Assembly: GCF_000938255.1 (NCBI RefSeq)
Contig: NZ_JYMR01000031.1
Span: forward strand, 1 to 64,000
Length of the DNA: 64,000 bases
DNA from: Bradyrhizobium sp. LTSP849
GTDB taxonomy: Bacteria > Pseudomonadota > Alphaproteobacteria > Rhizobiales > Xanthobacteraceae
Direction: 5' to 3'
The position numbers and the translations under genes were made by a program. A model generated the notes under the pieces. That model was given only the letters and a program-made list of their open reading frames with translations. It was not told the origin of the DNA and searched no databases. Shown here in pieces: positions 1 through 7,387 of this stretch (position 1 is its first letter; each line of letters starts with the position of its first letter).

Positions 1-1
1 T

Positions 2-271
2 GGCATCAAGGACCGCCTGATGCATCGGCCCAACAAGCATCATCCCGAACTGCCGCCGCGGCAGAAGCTGCGCAACAAACTAATCGCCAAGGTGCGCGCC
101 GCCGTCGAGCGTCCGTACGCCGTGTTCAAGGAGCATTATGGTCTCCGGCGGATGCGCTTCTTCAACTTCGAGCGCAATCAGGTGCACATCGTGCTGGCCT
201 GCTGCGCCTACAACCTACGGCGTGCGGCCGGCGCATTGGCCGCACAACGCCAGGAGTCCGTCTCCGCATGA
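2..271 (+). mobile_element. IS5-family transposase, C-terminal part (cut by window edge)
   Basis: An open frame enters from outside the window and runs to a TGA at 269-271. The visible ~89 residues contain AAVERPYAVFKEHYGLRRMR followed by a conserved CAYNLRRA end. This matches the end of the DDE catalytic domain of IS5-group transposases, with the E of the DDE triad expected in the AAVERP segment. The start lies upstream of position 1, so it cannot be judged whether the element is intact. I do not see a clear terminal inverted repeat in the bases after the stop. Confidence 0.8.
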
Positions 272-321
272 AAAAACAGAGGACAACAGGGGATGAAATG
301 AGCAAAATGCCGCTCACTGTA

Positions 322-346
322 GCGGGCTGACATCAAAAAAGCCCGC
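322..346. terminator. hairpin between transposase and FecR-domain gene
   Basis: GCGGGCT at 322-328 and AGCCCGC at 340-346 form a 7-bp GC stem around an A-rich loop. It lies downstream of both convergent genes (transposase on +, FecR protein on -), so it could terminate either. There is no strong U-run directly after the stem, so the call is weak. Confidence 0.35.
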
Positions 347-411
347 GACGCACCTCAAGCGCCCGCTCGCCCCTCTGTGCAAAGCCCTCACAAGGGGAGA
401 AGGAAGAAAGG

Positions 412-1809
412 TCACCGCTTCTTCTTCTCTTTCGGAGCTGCCGCAGGCTTGCGCGGCGCGGCGGGGCGTTGTGCGCCTGGCAGGCGCTGCAAGCCGGGCT
501 GGCGTTGCACGCCGCCTTGTTGCGGCTGGACCGCCGGCTGTGCGCCGGGCTGCAATCCGGTACGCGGTGCCTGCGGGGCCGTGCCCGGTTGTGCTGGCGT
601 GGCTCCGCCAGGCTGCTGCGGAGTCTGTCCGCTGCGCTGGGGCTGCGTCAGCCCTGTGCCGCCGGGCTGCGTGCCTTGTCCGGTGCGCGGCTGGCCTGTC
701 GGCTGTCCCGTACCTTGCTGACCTGGTTGCTGCTGACCCTGGCCCGCGCGCGGCGTGCCCGGTTGCGCGGCGCCGCCTTGCCGTTGCGGGGTCTGCGTTC
801 CCGGCGGTTGCTGACCCGGACGGTTGTTCTGACCGGGCTGGCCGTTCGGCCGTTGCGGCTGTTGGCCCGGCGTTGTCGTCGGCCGCAATTGCTGCTGTTG
901 TGGCGGCTGCGCCGGTCGCGGAATGCGGCTGCTTGCGGCAGGATTGGCGCGGCGGAAGTCGCGCTGCTCGGTGACGATCTGCCGGCCCGTGGCCTGCGCC
1001 GTATGCACCTGGCTGACGAAGCCGCGGTCGCGCGCAATCTGCTGCGGCGGAATCGTGATCGGCACCGCGGCAAAGCGCATGCCGCCGGGGCCGCCGGCAC
1101 CTGGCCGGATCGCAAAGCCGCTCGAGGCCTGCGTCAGTGCGCCGAGCCGCGTGCCGCTGGCACGGTCATTGACGTCGATGTGCCCGACCCGGCCGTCGGC
1201 GTCGGGATAGAGCTTGATGTTGACGTTGTTGGCGGTGCTCGCGGCCGCGCCCTCGGGGACGTCGACGACGCCGGTGGTGCCGCGGATGCCGAGCGTTGCG
1301 GTCGGCGTCGCGATCTTCATGTCGCCGGTTTTCGCCACTGCCGCTGCAACGAAGGCGACCGTGCCCTTGCCGATGTCGAAGATCGCCGAATTCTGCTTGC
1401 CGCCGTCCTCATAGACGTAATTGTCGATGGTGATCTTGGCGCTGGCCGAGAGGTTGAACGTGGTCGCGTCGTTGAAGGTGATGCCGAGCGCGGAGTTCGA
1501 GGAGGTCTGCACGACGTCGTTGAGATAGATGTCGTCGCGCACTTTCAGCGGATATGAATTCTTGTCGCGGATCACGGTCGCGATCCCCGTGACGGTCGCG
1601 ACGTTGCCGATCGGCTCGACGGCGGCAGATTGCGTATCCGCAGCCGGCGTCGGCGAGACTGATGGTGCCGGAGAGGGCGAGGGCGCCGGCTGTGCTTGCG
1701 GCTGCACCTGCGCAAGCTCGATCGCATCGGATGCGTACGCATTGCCCGCGTCGGCCAGCGGCAACGCCAGCAGCGGAACGACAAACACGAAGCGGCGCCA
1801 AGCCACCAT
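412..1809 (-). CDS. FecR-domain secreted protein with Pro/Gln-rich tail
   Basis: A secreted protein of about 465 residues. The ATG at 1809 is chosen because it opens directly on a signal peptide (MVAWRRFVFVVPLLALPLAD, AxA-like cleavage near NAYA). The longer frame to 1920 would need a TTG start. After a Pro-rich spacer comes a FecR-like domain (about residues 65-200) with the typical pattern GxATVIRD, DDIYLNDVVQT, FNDATTFNLSASAKI and ATLGIRGT. FecR domains of this free-standing type are exported, unlike the anti-sigma FecR of iron uptake, and no sigma factor or TonB receptor is adjacent. The last ~190 residues are low-complexity Gln/Pro/Gly ending in a basic KEKKKR, suggesting a flexible or wall-associated tail. 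Function unknown. Confidence 0.8.
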   Translation of the reverse strand: MVAWRRFVFVVPLLALPLADAGNAYASDAIELAQVQPQAQPAPSPSPAPSVSPTPAADTQSAAVEPIGNVATVTGIATVIRDKNSYPLKVRDDIYLNDVVQTSSNSALGITFNDATTFNLSASAKITIDNYVYEDGGKQNSAIFDIGKGTVAFVAAAVAKTGDMKIATPTATLGIRGTTGVVDVPEGAAASTANNVNIKLYPDADGRVGHIDVNDRASGTRLGALTQASSGFAIRPGAGGPGGMRFAAVPITIPPQQIARDRGFVSQVHTAQATGRQIVTEQRDFRRANPAASSRIPRPAQPPQQQQLRPTTTPGQQPQRPNGQPGQNNRPGQQPPGTQTPQRQGGAAQPGTPRAGQGQQQPGQQGTGQPTGQPRTGQGTQPGGTGLTQPQRSGQTPQQPGGATPAQPGTAPQAPRTGLQPGAQPAVQPQQGGVQRQPGLQRLPGAQRPAAPRKPAAAPKEKKKR

Positions 1810-2001
1810 CAAAGCCACAATGAAGTCCCGGTGAGAACGCGAGGCGAGATCGACCGATATCAGCCGGGGCCGGCTGAACGGCGGATGAACATCTGTCGCA
1901 TGGGAGGGCCGAACGTTCAAACGCCACGTCCCCGTGTCAGGGACGTGGCGCCATTATAAAAACAAGAAAGCTTGTCAGCCGCGGGGGATGAAGCGGTCGC
2001 C

Positions 2002-2742
2002 TCAGCTCACCCGCTTCCAGGTCTGGCCGCCGCAGAACATGCCGCCGAAGGCGCAGCCCTGCACGCGCATCGTGCTCGGGCTCTTCATGGCGATCGTCGA
2101 GTCGTAGTTCTTGCCGGACTCGGGATCACGGATGGTGCCGCTCCACTTGGCGCCGTCGGGCTTCATGTTGATCAGGATGCGCTCGTTGTTCTTCTCGGCG
2201 TAACCGCAGAGATTGGTGCCGCACTGCTCGACGCGCACATTGCCCTTGTTATCCTCAACGGCCCACACGCCGATCGGTGTGTTCGTGGCCTGCACGGGCG
2301 CGGCCGCCACCGGAGCGGGCGCCGGCGCGGTCGCGGCCGGCGCGGGAGCCGCAACCGGCGCAGGCTGTGCGACCGTGTCGACGGACGACGCAGCGGCAAC
2401 GGTGGTGGCCGGGGCAGCGGGAGCGGCCGGCGCGGCTGGCGCGGCCGCCTGCTGGACGGGCTGCTGCTGCACCGGCGCCGGCTGCGTGGTCGTCGTCGCC
2501 GGCGTGGCGTCGTCGTCGTCGTGCTTGGAGCCAAGGCCGTTGAGGTTGATGTTGCTCAGCTTGATCGGCTTGTTCGACAGGCCCGGTGCCACGATGGTGA
2601 CGCAGTCGAGCGAGGCGCAGTTGCGCGATGTCTCGATGCGGATGTGCTGGCCTTCGATCTCGAACGAGATCGAATTGCCGGCATGGGCTGCGGCGGTCGA
2701 AGCGAGGAAGAGCGCGGTGGTGGCGATGTAGAGCTTGTTCAT
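2002..2742 (-). CDS. secreted DUF2147-domain protein (paralogue 1)
   Basis: About 246 residues from the ATG at 2742, which has a good GGGAGG ribosome site at 2748-2753 and opens a signal peptide (MNKLYIATTALFLASTAAAH). After cleavage there is a short conserved beta-like segment (ISFEIEGQHIRIETSRNC, with two Cys spaced as NCASLDC), then a ~90-residue Ala/Pro/Thr linker, then a C-terminal DUF2147 domain (TPIGVW, VRVEQCGTNLCGYA, LINMKPDG, WSGTIRDPESGKNY, VQGCAFGGMFCGGQTWKRV). DUF2147 proteins are small exported beta-barrel-like proteins without a firmly known role. The divergent neighbour at 2936 has the same three-part layout. Confidence 0.85.
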   Translation of the reverse strand: MNKLYIATTALFLASTAAAHAGNSISFEIEGQHIRIETSRNCASLDCVTIVAPGLSNKPIKLSNINLNGLGSKHDDDDATPATTTTQPAPVQQQPVQQAAAPAAPAAPAAPATTVAAASSVDTVAQPAPVAAPAPAATAPAPAPVAAAPVQATNTPIGVWAVEDNKGNVRVEQCGTNLCGYAEKNNERILINMKPDGAKWSGTIRDPESGKNYDSTIAMKSPSTMRVQGCAFGGMFCGGQTWKRVS

Positions 2743-2832
2743 GACAACCTCCCAAAATTCGTGGTCCCGATCACCCAAAGTCGGTGAACGACTGGATGTG
2801 GTTCGACCCTATGCCGAGCCCGTCTCGCCTTC

Positions 2833-2848
2833 TGTGATGGACGTCACA
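2833..2848. promoter_or_regulatory. CRP/FNR-like palindrome between divergent DUF2147 genes
   Basis: TGTGATGGACGTCACA is an exact TGTGA-N6-TCACA inverted repeat, the classical binding pattern of CRP-type regulators. Its centre is 98 bp from the start codon of the left gene and 95 bp from that of the right gene, so one bound dimer could control both. The motif is seen; the binding protein is inferred. Confidence 0.6.
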
Positions 2849-2935
2849 ACGGTCGCGCCGCCGCCTGGGTGAGCCAGCGCACATTCAGCGGCTGTTCATC
2901 TGCGTACCATCGTCGCGACACAGAGGGAGGCGTCG

Positions 2936-3772
2936 ATGAAGCGGCTTTCGACTTTGCTTGGCACATTGATCGCACTGATGGCGGTCTCGCCCGCAGCCGA
3001 GGCCGGCTCCTATTCCTTCTCGATCAGCGGCCATCGGTTCCATGTCGAGGCGCCGCGAAACTGCCGGTCTACCTCGTGTGTCTCGGTGTCTTCCGAACGC
3101 GGTGTTCGGCCAACAGACGATGTTGGCGCGACCCCGGTTCCGCCTCCTGCGCCGACGCCGGTCGTCCTTCCGCCGCAGCCGGCCTGCTCTGTTGCTCCGG
3201 TCAGGCCGCCGCAAGCGAGCGTCGTCTACGCGCCATCCGCACCGGCTCCGCCTGCGCCCGTCCTTGCGGCTGCGACTTCCCAGCCCGCCGTCCTGCCGCC
3301 GGCACCGAGGCTCGAGCCGCCGCGGATCGAGCCGCCGCAAACCACGTCTCTCGATCCGCCACGCGTTGCCGCGCCGGTCGCCGTACCAAAGCCGGTGACG
3401 ATCTCACAGCATAGCGACGATAAGCCCACGCCGCTTGGCCAATGGGAGAGTACGGGTGCCAAGGGCGTGGTCCGCATCGAGCCCTGCGGCACCGCGCTGT
3501 GTGGTTACGCGTTGACTGAAGCTTCGAGCAAGGGCGAGAGCGTACTCGTCAACATGAAGCCGAAATCGGACGGCGTCTGGACCGGCAACATCTACAGCCG
3601 CTCCAGCGGCAACACCTATTACGCAACCATGACGCTGAAGGCGTCCGGTAAGCTCCACGTCGAAGCCTGCGCGCTCGGCCACTTCTGGTGTTCAGGCAAC
3701 GACTGGGCCCGCGTCGACGAGCAGCAGGAGAAGGTGATCACGACGTCGCGGCAATGGAGCGCGCGGTCGTAG
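2936..3772 (+). CDS. secreted DUF2147-domain protein (paralogue 2)
   Basis: 278 residues. The start has a GAGGGAGG ribosome site about 8 bp upstream and a clear signal peptide (MKRLSTLLGTLIALMAVSPA, cleavage after AEA). The mature N-terminus carries YSFSISGHRFHVEAPRNC plus a second Cys, homologous to the same segment of the divergent gene. A long Pro/Ala linker (about residues 60-165) leads to a DUF2147 domain: LGQWES, VVRIEPCGTALCGYA, LVNMKPKSDGVWTGNIYS, VEACALGHFWCSGNDWARV. The two genes look like a duplicated, divergently arranged pair. The Cys positions in both domains are conserved and could form disulphides in the periplasm. Confidence 0.85.
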   Translation: MKRLSTLLGTLIALMAVSPAAEAGSYSFSISGHRFHVEAPRNCRSTSCVSVSSERGVRPTDDVGATPVPPPAPTPVVLPPQPACSVAPVRPPQASVVYAPSAPAPPAPVLAAATSQPAVLPPAPRLEPPRIEPPQTTSLDPPRVAAPVAVPKPVTISQHSDDKPTPLGQWESTGAKGVVRIEPCGTALCGYALTEASSKGESVLVNMKPKSDGVWTGNIYSRSSGNTYYATMTLKASGKLHVEACALGHFWCSGNDWARVDEQQEKVITTSRQWSARS

Positions 3773-3901
3773 TTTTTCGCTCACCCTCCCCTGGAGGGAG
3801 AGAGTGGAGCACCCCCTGTCCAATTTGTAATCGTCCTGCACCGAACCTGCCTCTCCCTTGCACGCGACCGATGGCTGACGACGCAAGCAAGGAGAGCTCA
3901 T

Positions 3902-4234
3902 ATGAAACGTCTCGCCCTCATCGCTGCACTGCTGATCGGCAGCGCGATCTCGGCTCACGCCGACACCGATATCTGGACCAACGTTCTGAAGCAGAAGCGC
4001 GGCGACGATGCGCTGAATGTCGACAGCGGGTTTTGTGATGCGCAGTTCGGCGCGCCGCAAAACGGCACGGCGACATCCGCAGACTACAGGCGCTGCATGC
4101 GCGCACGCGGTTGGCGCTTCAGCTATACGCGTCACGAGAGGGACGATCGCTATCCCGATCCCGACAATCCCGGGATGATGTGCCGCAGTTTCAAGATCGG
4201 CGGCATCACGGGATCGGACTGCTCGAATTTCTGA
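3902..4234 (+). CDS. small secreted Cys-containing protein
   Basis: 110 residues, start preceded by AAGGAGAG. The signal peptide is [20 protein letters not shown]. The mature ~90 residues contain four Cys ([29 protein letters not shown]) and an aromatic, charged middle ([20 protein letters not shown]). I do not recognise a named family; the layout resembles small rhizobial exported proteins stabilised by two disulphides. It follows paralogue 2 on the same strand after 129 bp that contains a palindromic CCCTCCCCTGGAGGGAG-type sequence, so co-transcription is uncertain. Confidence 0.7.
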   Translation: MKRLALIAALLIGSAISAHADTDIWTNVLKQKRGDDALNVDSGFCDAQFGAPQNGTATSADYRRCMRARGWRFSYTRHERDDRYPDPDNPGMMCRSFKIGGITGSDCSNF

Positions 4235-4306
4235 GCAGCACACAACGCCCGGCGGCCGGATGATCCGGTGCAGCCGGGCGAGCCCGTGATGTTGTCGATG
4301 AATGCT

Positions 4307-4390
4307 CTAGATCATCCCGAGCACGATGGCGCCGACAAAGGCCATGGCGAGGTACGCAGTGATAACGCTCAGTCTCCCGACGAACGTCAT
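4307..4390 (-). CDS. 27-residue single-span membrane peptide
   Basis: A short frame read by eye from the sequence: ATG at 4390, stop TAG at 4309-4307. It encodes MTFVGRLSVITAYLAM followed by AFVGAIVLGMI, one hydrophobic helix after a single Arg. A strong ribosome site (AGGGAGC) lies about 7 bp upstream of the ATG. It sits alone in the gap between two + strand genes. The combination of a good ribosome site and an uninterrupted hydrophobic helix argues for a real micro-protein; function unknown. Confidence 0.6.
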   Translation of the reverse strand: MTFVGRLSVITAYLAMAFVGAIVLGMI

Positions 4391-4603
4391 GACGTTGCTC
4401 CCTGAGATCCCCTTGGGATCACTCCCTCCGCGCGCCGCTTTGCACGCGACCATCATGGTTAACAGAGAGTGACCTTCCAAAAAAGTCAGCCTTGCTGTCG
4501 TTCACCCGGCGCGGCGACCTCACGCGTCGCGACCGGCATGGTTAAAGAAAGCTGAAATCAACACGTTGAAGAGTCTTTAAGTAAATTCACCGAACCTGCG
4601 CGC

Positions 4604-5803
4604 ATGACGCGCGGAGTTCGTTTGTATCTCGTCGGCTCCATCGTCCTTGTTTCGCTTGCGGGTTGCGGACGCGGCTTTTTCCAGGCCGAACGTGAACCGT
4701 GGCGGGCCGAGGCCGAAGCGGCGTGCCTGAAATCCGGCGCGGTCAAGGAAAACGCGGACATCGTCCGCATCGAGCCGATCTCCGGCCCCGGCATGTGCGG
4801 CGCCGAGTTTCCGCTGAAGGTCGCCGCCATCGGCGATCCCTCGAGCAGCTATGGTTTCGCCGACGAGGAACTGCGCCCGCCCGGGAATGTTGGCAACCAG
4901 CCGCGCTGGCCGGTGAGGCAGCCGCAGTCGAATTATCCGGCGTCGTCCTATCCGCAGCGGTCGAACTATCCCGAGAGCGCGGTGCGCCAGCCGTCAGGCT
5001 ATGGCGCATCCTCAGGCCCGGTTTCGCTCAGCGCGCCCGGCGTTGCGGCGCAGGAAGACGAGATCGATTTGCCGCCTGATGGCACCGACGCCGCGGGTGC
5101 CGCACGCTATATGAATGCGCCGAGCTATCCCGCGCGGCAGCCCGGTCCGTCACCTTACTCCCAGGCCCCTGCGCAACAGCCGCCGCCGCGGCTCGGCCCC
5201 GCGCAGGGCAATCCCGTCACCGCCGTCGGACCGGTCGCGATCAAGCCGACCGCGACGCTGGCCTGTCCGATCGTGTCCGAGCTCGACCGCTGGTTCGCCG
5301 ACACTGTGCAGCCTTCGGCGATGCGCTGGTTCGGCGCCCGCGTGGTCGAGATCAAGCAGATTTCCGCCTATTCCTGCCGCGGCATGAACGGCAATCCGAG
5401 CGCCCACATTTCCGAGCACGCCTTCGGCAATGCGCTCGATGTCGCCGCCTTCGTGCTTGCAGACGGCCGCCGCATCAGTGTGAAGGACGGCTGGCGCGGC
5501 ATGCCGGAAGAGCAGGGTTTTCTGCGCGACGTGCAGTCGGGCGCGTGCGCGCATTTCACTACCGTGCTCGCGCCGGGCTCCAACGTCTATCACTACGATC
5601 ACATCCACGTCGATTTGATGCGCCGCGCCAGCCGCCGCCTGATCTGCCAGCCCGCAGCGGTCTCCGGCGAAGAAGTCGCCGCGCGCGCCGGCGGTCGCAG
5701 CCCTTACGCGAACTCGCGCGATCCCTCTGTGACCGGCGCGCTCGGTGCGCACAAGAGCAAGCACGAGAAGGTCAACGAGGAAGACGAGTTCTCGGACGAT
5801 TAG
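4604..5803 (+). CDS. extensin-like C-terminal domain lipoprotein
   Basis: 399 residues. The N-terminus is a lipoprotein signal with lipobox LAGC (Cys about residue 21), so the protein is probably membrane-anchored in the envelope. Residues ~80-210 are a Pro/Ser/Tyr-rich linker. The C-terminal ~185 residues are an extensin_C (PF06904-type) domain: LACPIVSELDRWF, SAYSCRGMNG, SEHAFGNALDVAAF and YHYDHIHVDL. The H-x6-D and D-H-x-H arrangement resembles the zinc ligands of M15/VanY-type peptidases, so peptidoglycan hydrolysis is a reasonable guess but unproven for the family. The ATG at 4604 is used because it opens the signal peptide directly. Confidence 0.85.
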   Translation: MTRGVRLYLVGSIVLVSLAGCGRGFFQAEREPWRAEAEAACLKSGAVKENADIVRIEPISGPGMCGAEFPLKVAAIGDPSSSYGFADEELRPPGNVGNQPRWPVRQPQSNYPASSYPQRSNYPESAVRQPSGYGASSGPVSLSAPGVAAQEDEIDLPPDGTDAAGAARYMNAPSYPARQPGPSPYSQAPAQQPPPRLGPAQGNPVTAVGPVAIKPTATLACPIVSELDRWFADTVQPSAMRWFGARVVEIKQISAYSCRGMNGNPSAHISEHAFGNALDVAAFVLADGRRISVKDGWRGMPEEQGFLRDVQSGACAHFTTVLAPGSNVYHYDHIHVDLMRRASRRLICQPAAVSGEEVAARAGGRSPYANSRDPSVTGALGAHKSKHEKVNEEDEFSDD

Positions 5804-5812
5804 CCGGACGCA

Positions 5813-6436
5813 ATGTGCAATCAGATGCCTGCCGACATCGTCCGCTATCTCACCCACCCGCAGGTGCAAATCGATCCCGACGTGCCGGTGCCGCAATGGG
5901 GCCTGAGCCCGATCGGACGTGCGCGGACCGAGACGGTCGCGAATGCGAGCTGGCTTGCGCGCACCACGCAGATCGTCGCCAGCGGCGAGCGCAAGGCGAT
6001 CGAGACCGCCGAGATCATCGCAGGCTCACTCGGCCTCATGATCGAGATCCGCGAGGCCATGCATGAGAACGATCGCTCGGCGACCGGCTTCCTGAAGCCG
6101 GCCGAGTTCGAGGAGGTCGCCGATCAGTTCTTCGCGCAGCCTCATCTCAGCGTCCGCGGTTGGGAGCGCGCCATCGATGCGCAGGCGCGCATCATCCGCG
6201 AGGCTGAGGCGGTGCTGGCGCGCAATCGGCCGGGCGATGTTCTGTTCGTCGGCCACGGCGCCGTCGGCACGCTGTTGTTCTGCCATACTGCCGGCCAGGC
6301 CATCGACCGCCGCCACGATCAATCCGCAGGCGGAGGCCACGTCTTCGCGTTCACACGCGACGGGCGGAAGATCCTGCATGGCTGGCGAAGACTGGAAGAC
6401 ATTTCCCAGCGTCGTCCCGGCGAAGGGGATCCATAA
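5813..6436 (+). CDS. histidine phosphatase family protein with altered RHG motif
   Basis: 207 residues (203 if the ATG at 5825 is used). It has the layout of the phosphoglycerate-mutase-like superfamily: an N-terminal catalytic-His strand (RYLTHPQVQ), the S-x-x-x-R-A-x-x-T-A element (SGERKAIETAEI), and the second His in DVLFVGHGAVGTLLF. The usual R-H-G reads T-H-P, so the His is kept but the phosphate-binding Arg and the Gly are not. The last residues (QRRPGEGDP) and the stop codon are encoded by a palindromic repeat at 6410-6530, so the C-terminus has been rewritten by repeat insertion. It starts 9 bp after the extensin gene and may be co-transcribed. Confidence 0.75.
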   Translation: MCNQMPADIVRYLTHPQVQIDPDVPVPQWGLSPIGRARTETVANASWLARTTQIVASGERKAIETAEIIAGSLGLMIEIREAMHENDRSATGFLKPAEFEEVADQFFAQPHLSVRGWERAIDAQARIIREAEAVLARNRPGDVLFVGHGAVGTLLFCHTAGQAIDRRHDQSAGGGHVFAFTRDGRKILHGWRRLEDISQRRPGEGDP

Positions 6437-6530
6437 CCACGAAATGCAGTTTGGCGAAGACTCGTGGTTGCCGGCCTCGCACCGCAACTTCTCTCTGGGA
6501 GTATGGGTCCCGGCCTTCGCCGGGACGACG
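6410..6530. repeat. palindromic intergenic repeat (family C)
   Basis: CGTCGTCCCGGCGAAGG at the left and CCTTCGCCGGGACGACG at the right form a long inverted repeat around ~85 bp that also contains ACCACGAAATGC / GACTCGTGGT complementarity. It overlaps the 3' end of the histidine phosphatase gene and lies between convergent genes. Confidence 0.75.
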
Positions 6531-6555
6531 GTGAGTGTTTGACGACGATCTCGCC

Positions 6556-7191
6556 TTACTTCGACCGATAGGCCGCCAGAAACATCCGCGTCGCGCTGTC
6601 GACGACTTCGGCCATGCGTTCTTCCGACGGCGGTGGTGCGGCCTGGAAGACGAAGGGGAGAAACAGCGAGGCCTTGGACAATTCCATGAACTGCGAGGCG
6701 GCGAGGTCGCAATCGTCGATCTCGAGATCGCCGGAGGCGACATGGGCTTTGAGGTAGTCGGACAGACGGTTGATGGTCTGGTCCAGCACGCGCAAATAAT
6801 AGCGGCGGCCGACATCGGGCATGCGCTCGGCGATCGCCATCACGGTGCGGATCGCCGATCCGCCGCCGGGCCGGCAGAGCAAATGGATATAGCCCTGGCC
6901 GAAATCCTTTAGCGTGGTCTCGACGTCGCGCGCGGGGTCGAAATTGAACACGACCTGGCCGTACTGGAAGGCCTCCTGCTCGAGGATGGCTTCGAACAGG
7001 GCGGTTTTGTCGGCGAAGTAGACATAGAGCGTGCCCTTGGAGACGGCGGCGGCGCGCGCGATCTCGCCCATGCTGGCGCCGTCAAAACCCAGATCCATGA
7101 ACACCTTGCGGGCGCCGTCCAGGATCTGGCGGCGCTTGGAGCTGTCCTCCTCTGGGATGATTTGCAGATGTTCGCGGCCGGCTACAACCAT
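6556..7191 (-). CDS. TetR/AcrR-family transcriptional repressor
   Basis: 211 residues. The N-terminal helix-turn-helix is typical: RRQILDGARKVFMDLGFDG, then SMGEIARAAAVSKGTLYVYF (about residues 40-58) and DKTALFEAIL. The C-terminal ligand domain resembles the TetR_C group found next to AcrAB/Emr pumps. It is transcribed away from the EmrA-like gene, and a perfect palindrome at 7289-7311 lies in the shared promoter region, so it very probably represses the pump genes and itself until a drug-like ligand binds. Confidence 0.9.
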   Translation of the reverse strand: MVVAGREHLQIIPEEDSSKRRQILDGARKVFMDLGFDGASMGEIARAAAVSKGTLYVYFADKTALFEAILEQEAFQYGQVVFNFDPARDVETTLKDFGQGYIHLLCRPGGGSAIRTVMAIAERMPDVGRRYYLRVLDQTINRLSDYLKAHVASGDLEIDDCDLAASQFMELSKASLFLPFVFQAAPPPSEERMAEVVDSATRMFLAAYRSK

Positions 7192-7288
7192 TGGTTCAGG
7201 GTCTCGGAAGGTTTTTGGATCGGGCCGCGGACAATGAACGCAAATAAAGGATTCGGGCCAGTACGGTTCGCCTGGGAATATTATCTAT

Positions 7289-7311
7289 ATTGACCGAACC
7301 GTTCGGTCAAT
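7289..7311. promoter_or_regulatory. perfect palindromic TetR operator
   Basis: ATTGACCGAAC at 7289-7299 and GTTCGGTCAAT at 7301-7311 are exact reverse complements around one C. On the - strand the palindrome includes TTGACC, 17 bp from TAGATA, which could be the repressor gene's own -35/-10. On the + strand TATATT at 7286-7291 overlaps its left edge. Binding would block promoters in both directions. Confidence 0.8.
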
Positions 7312-7387
7312 GGTATTTGGGATGGGCGAGGGGGAAGAGGCCGTGCGACGGCCGTCCCTGATCGTGCTTTTTATTGGGGAGGCCTTT

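Noticed and set aside
2-411. Genomic island boundary at the left edge
   Set aside because: One transposase tail without visible terminal repeats, attachment site or tRNA is not enough to call an island.
7310-7387. Upstream start for the EmrA-like gene
   Set aside because: It lies on the TetR operator and lacks a ribosome site, while 7388 has GGGGAGG at good spacing.
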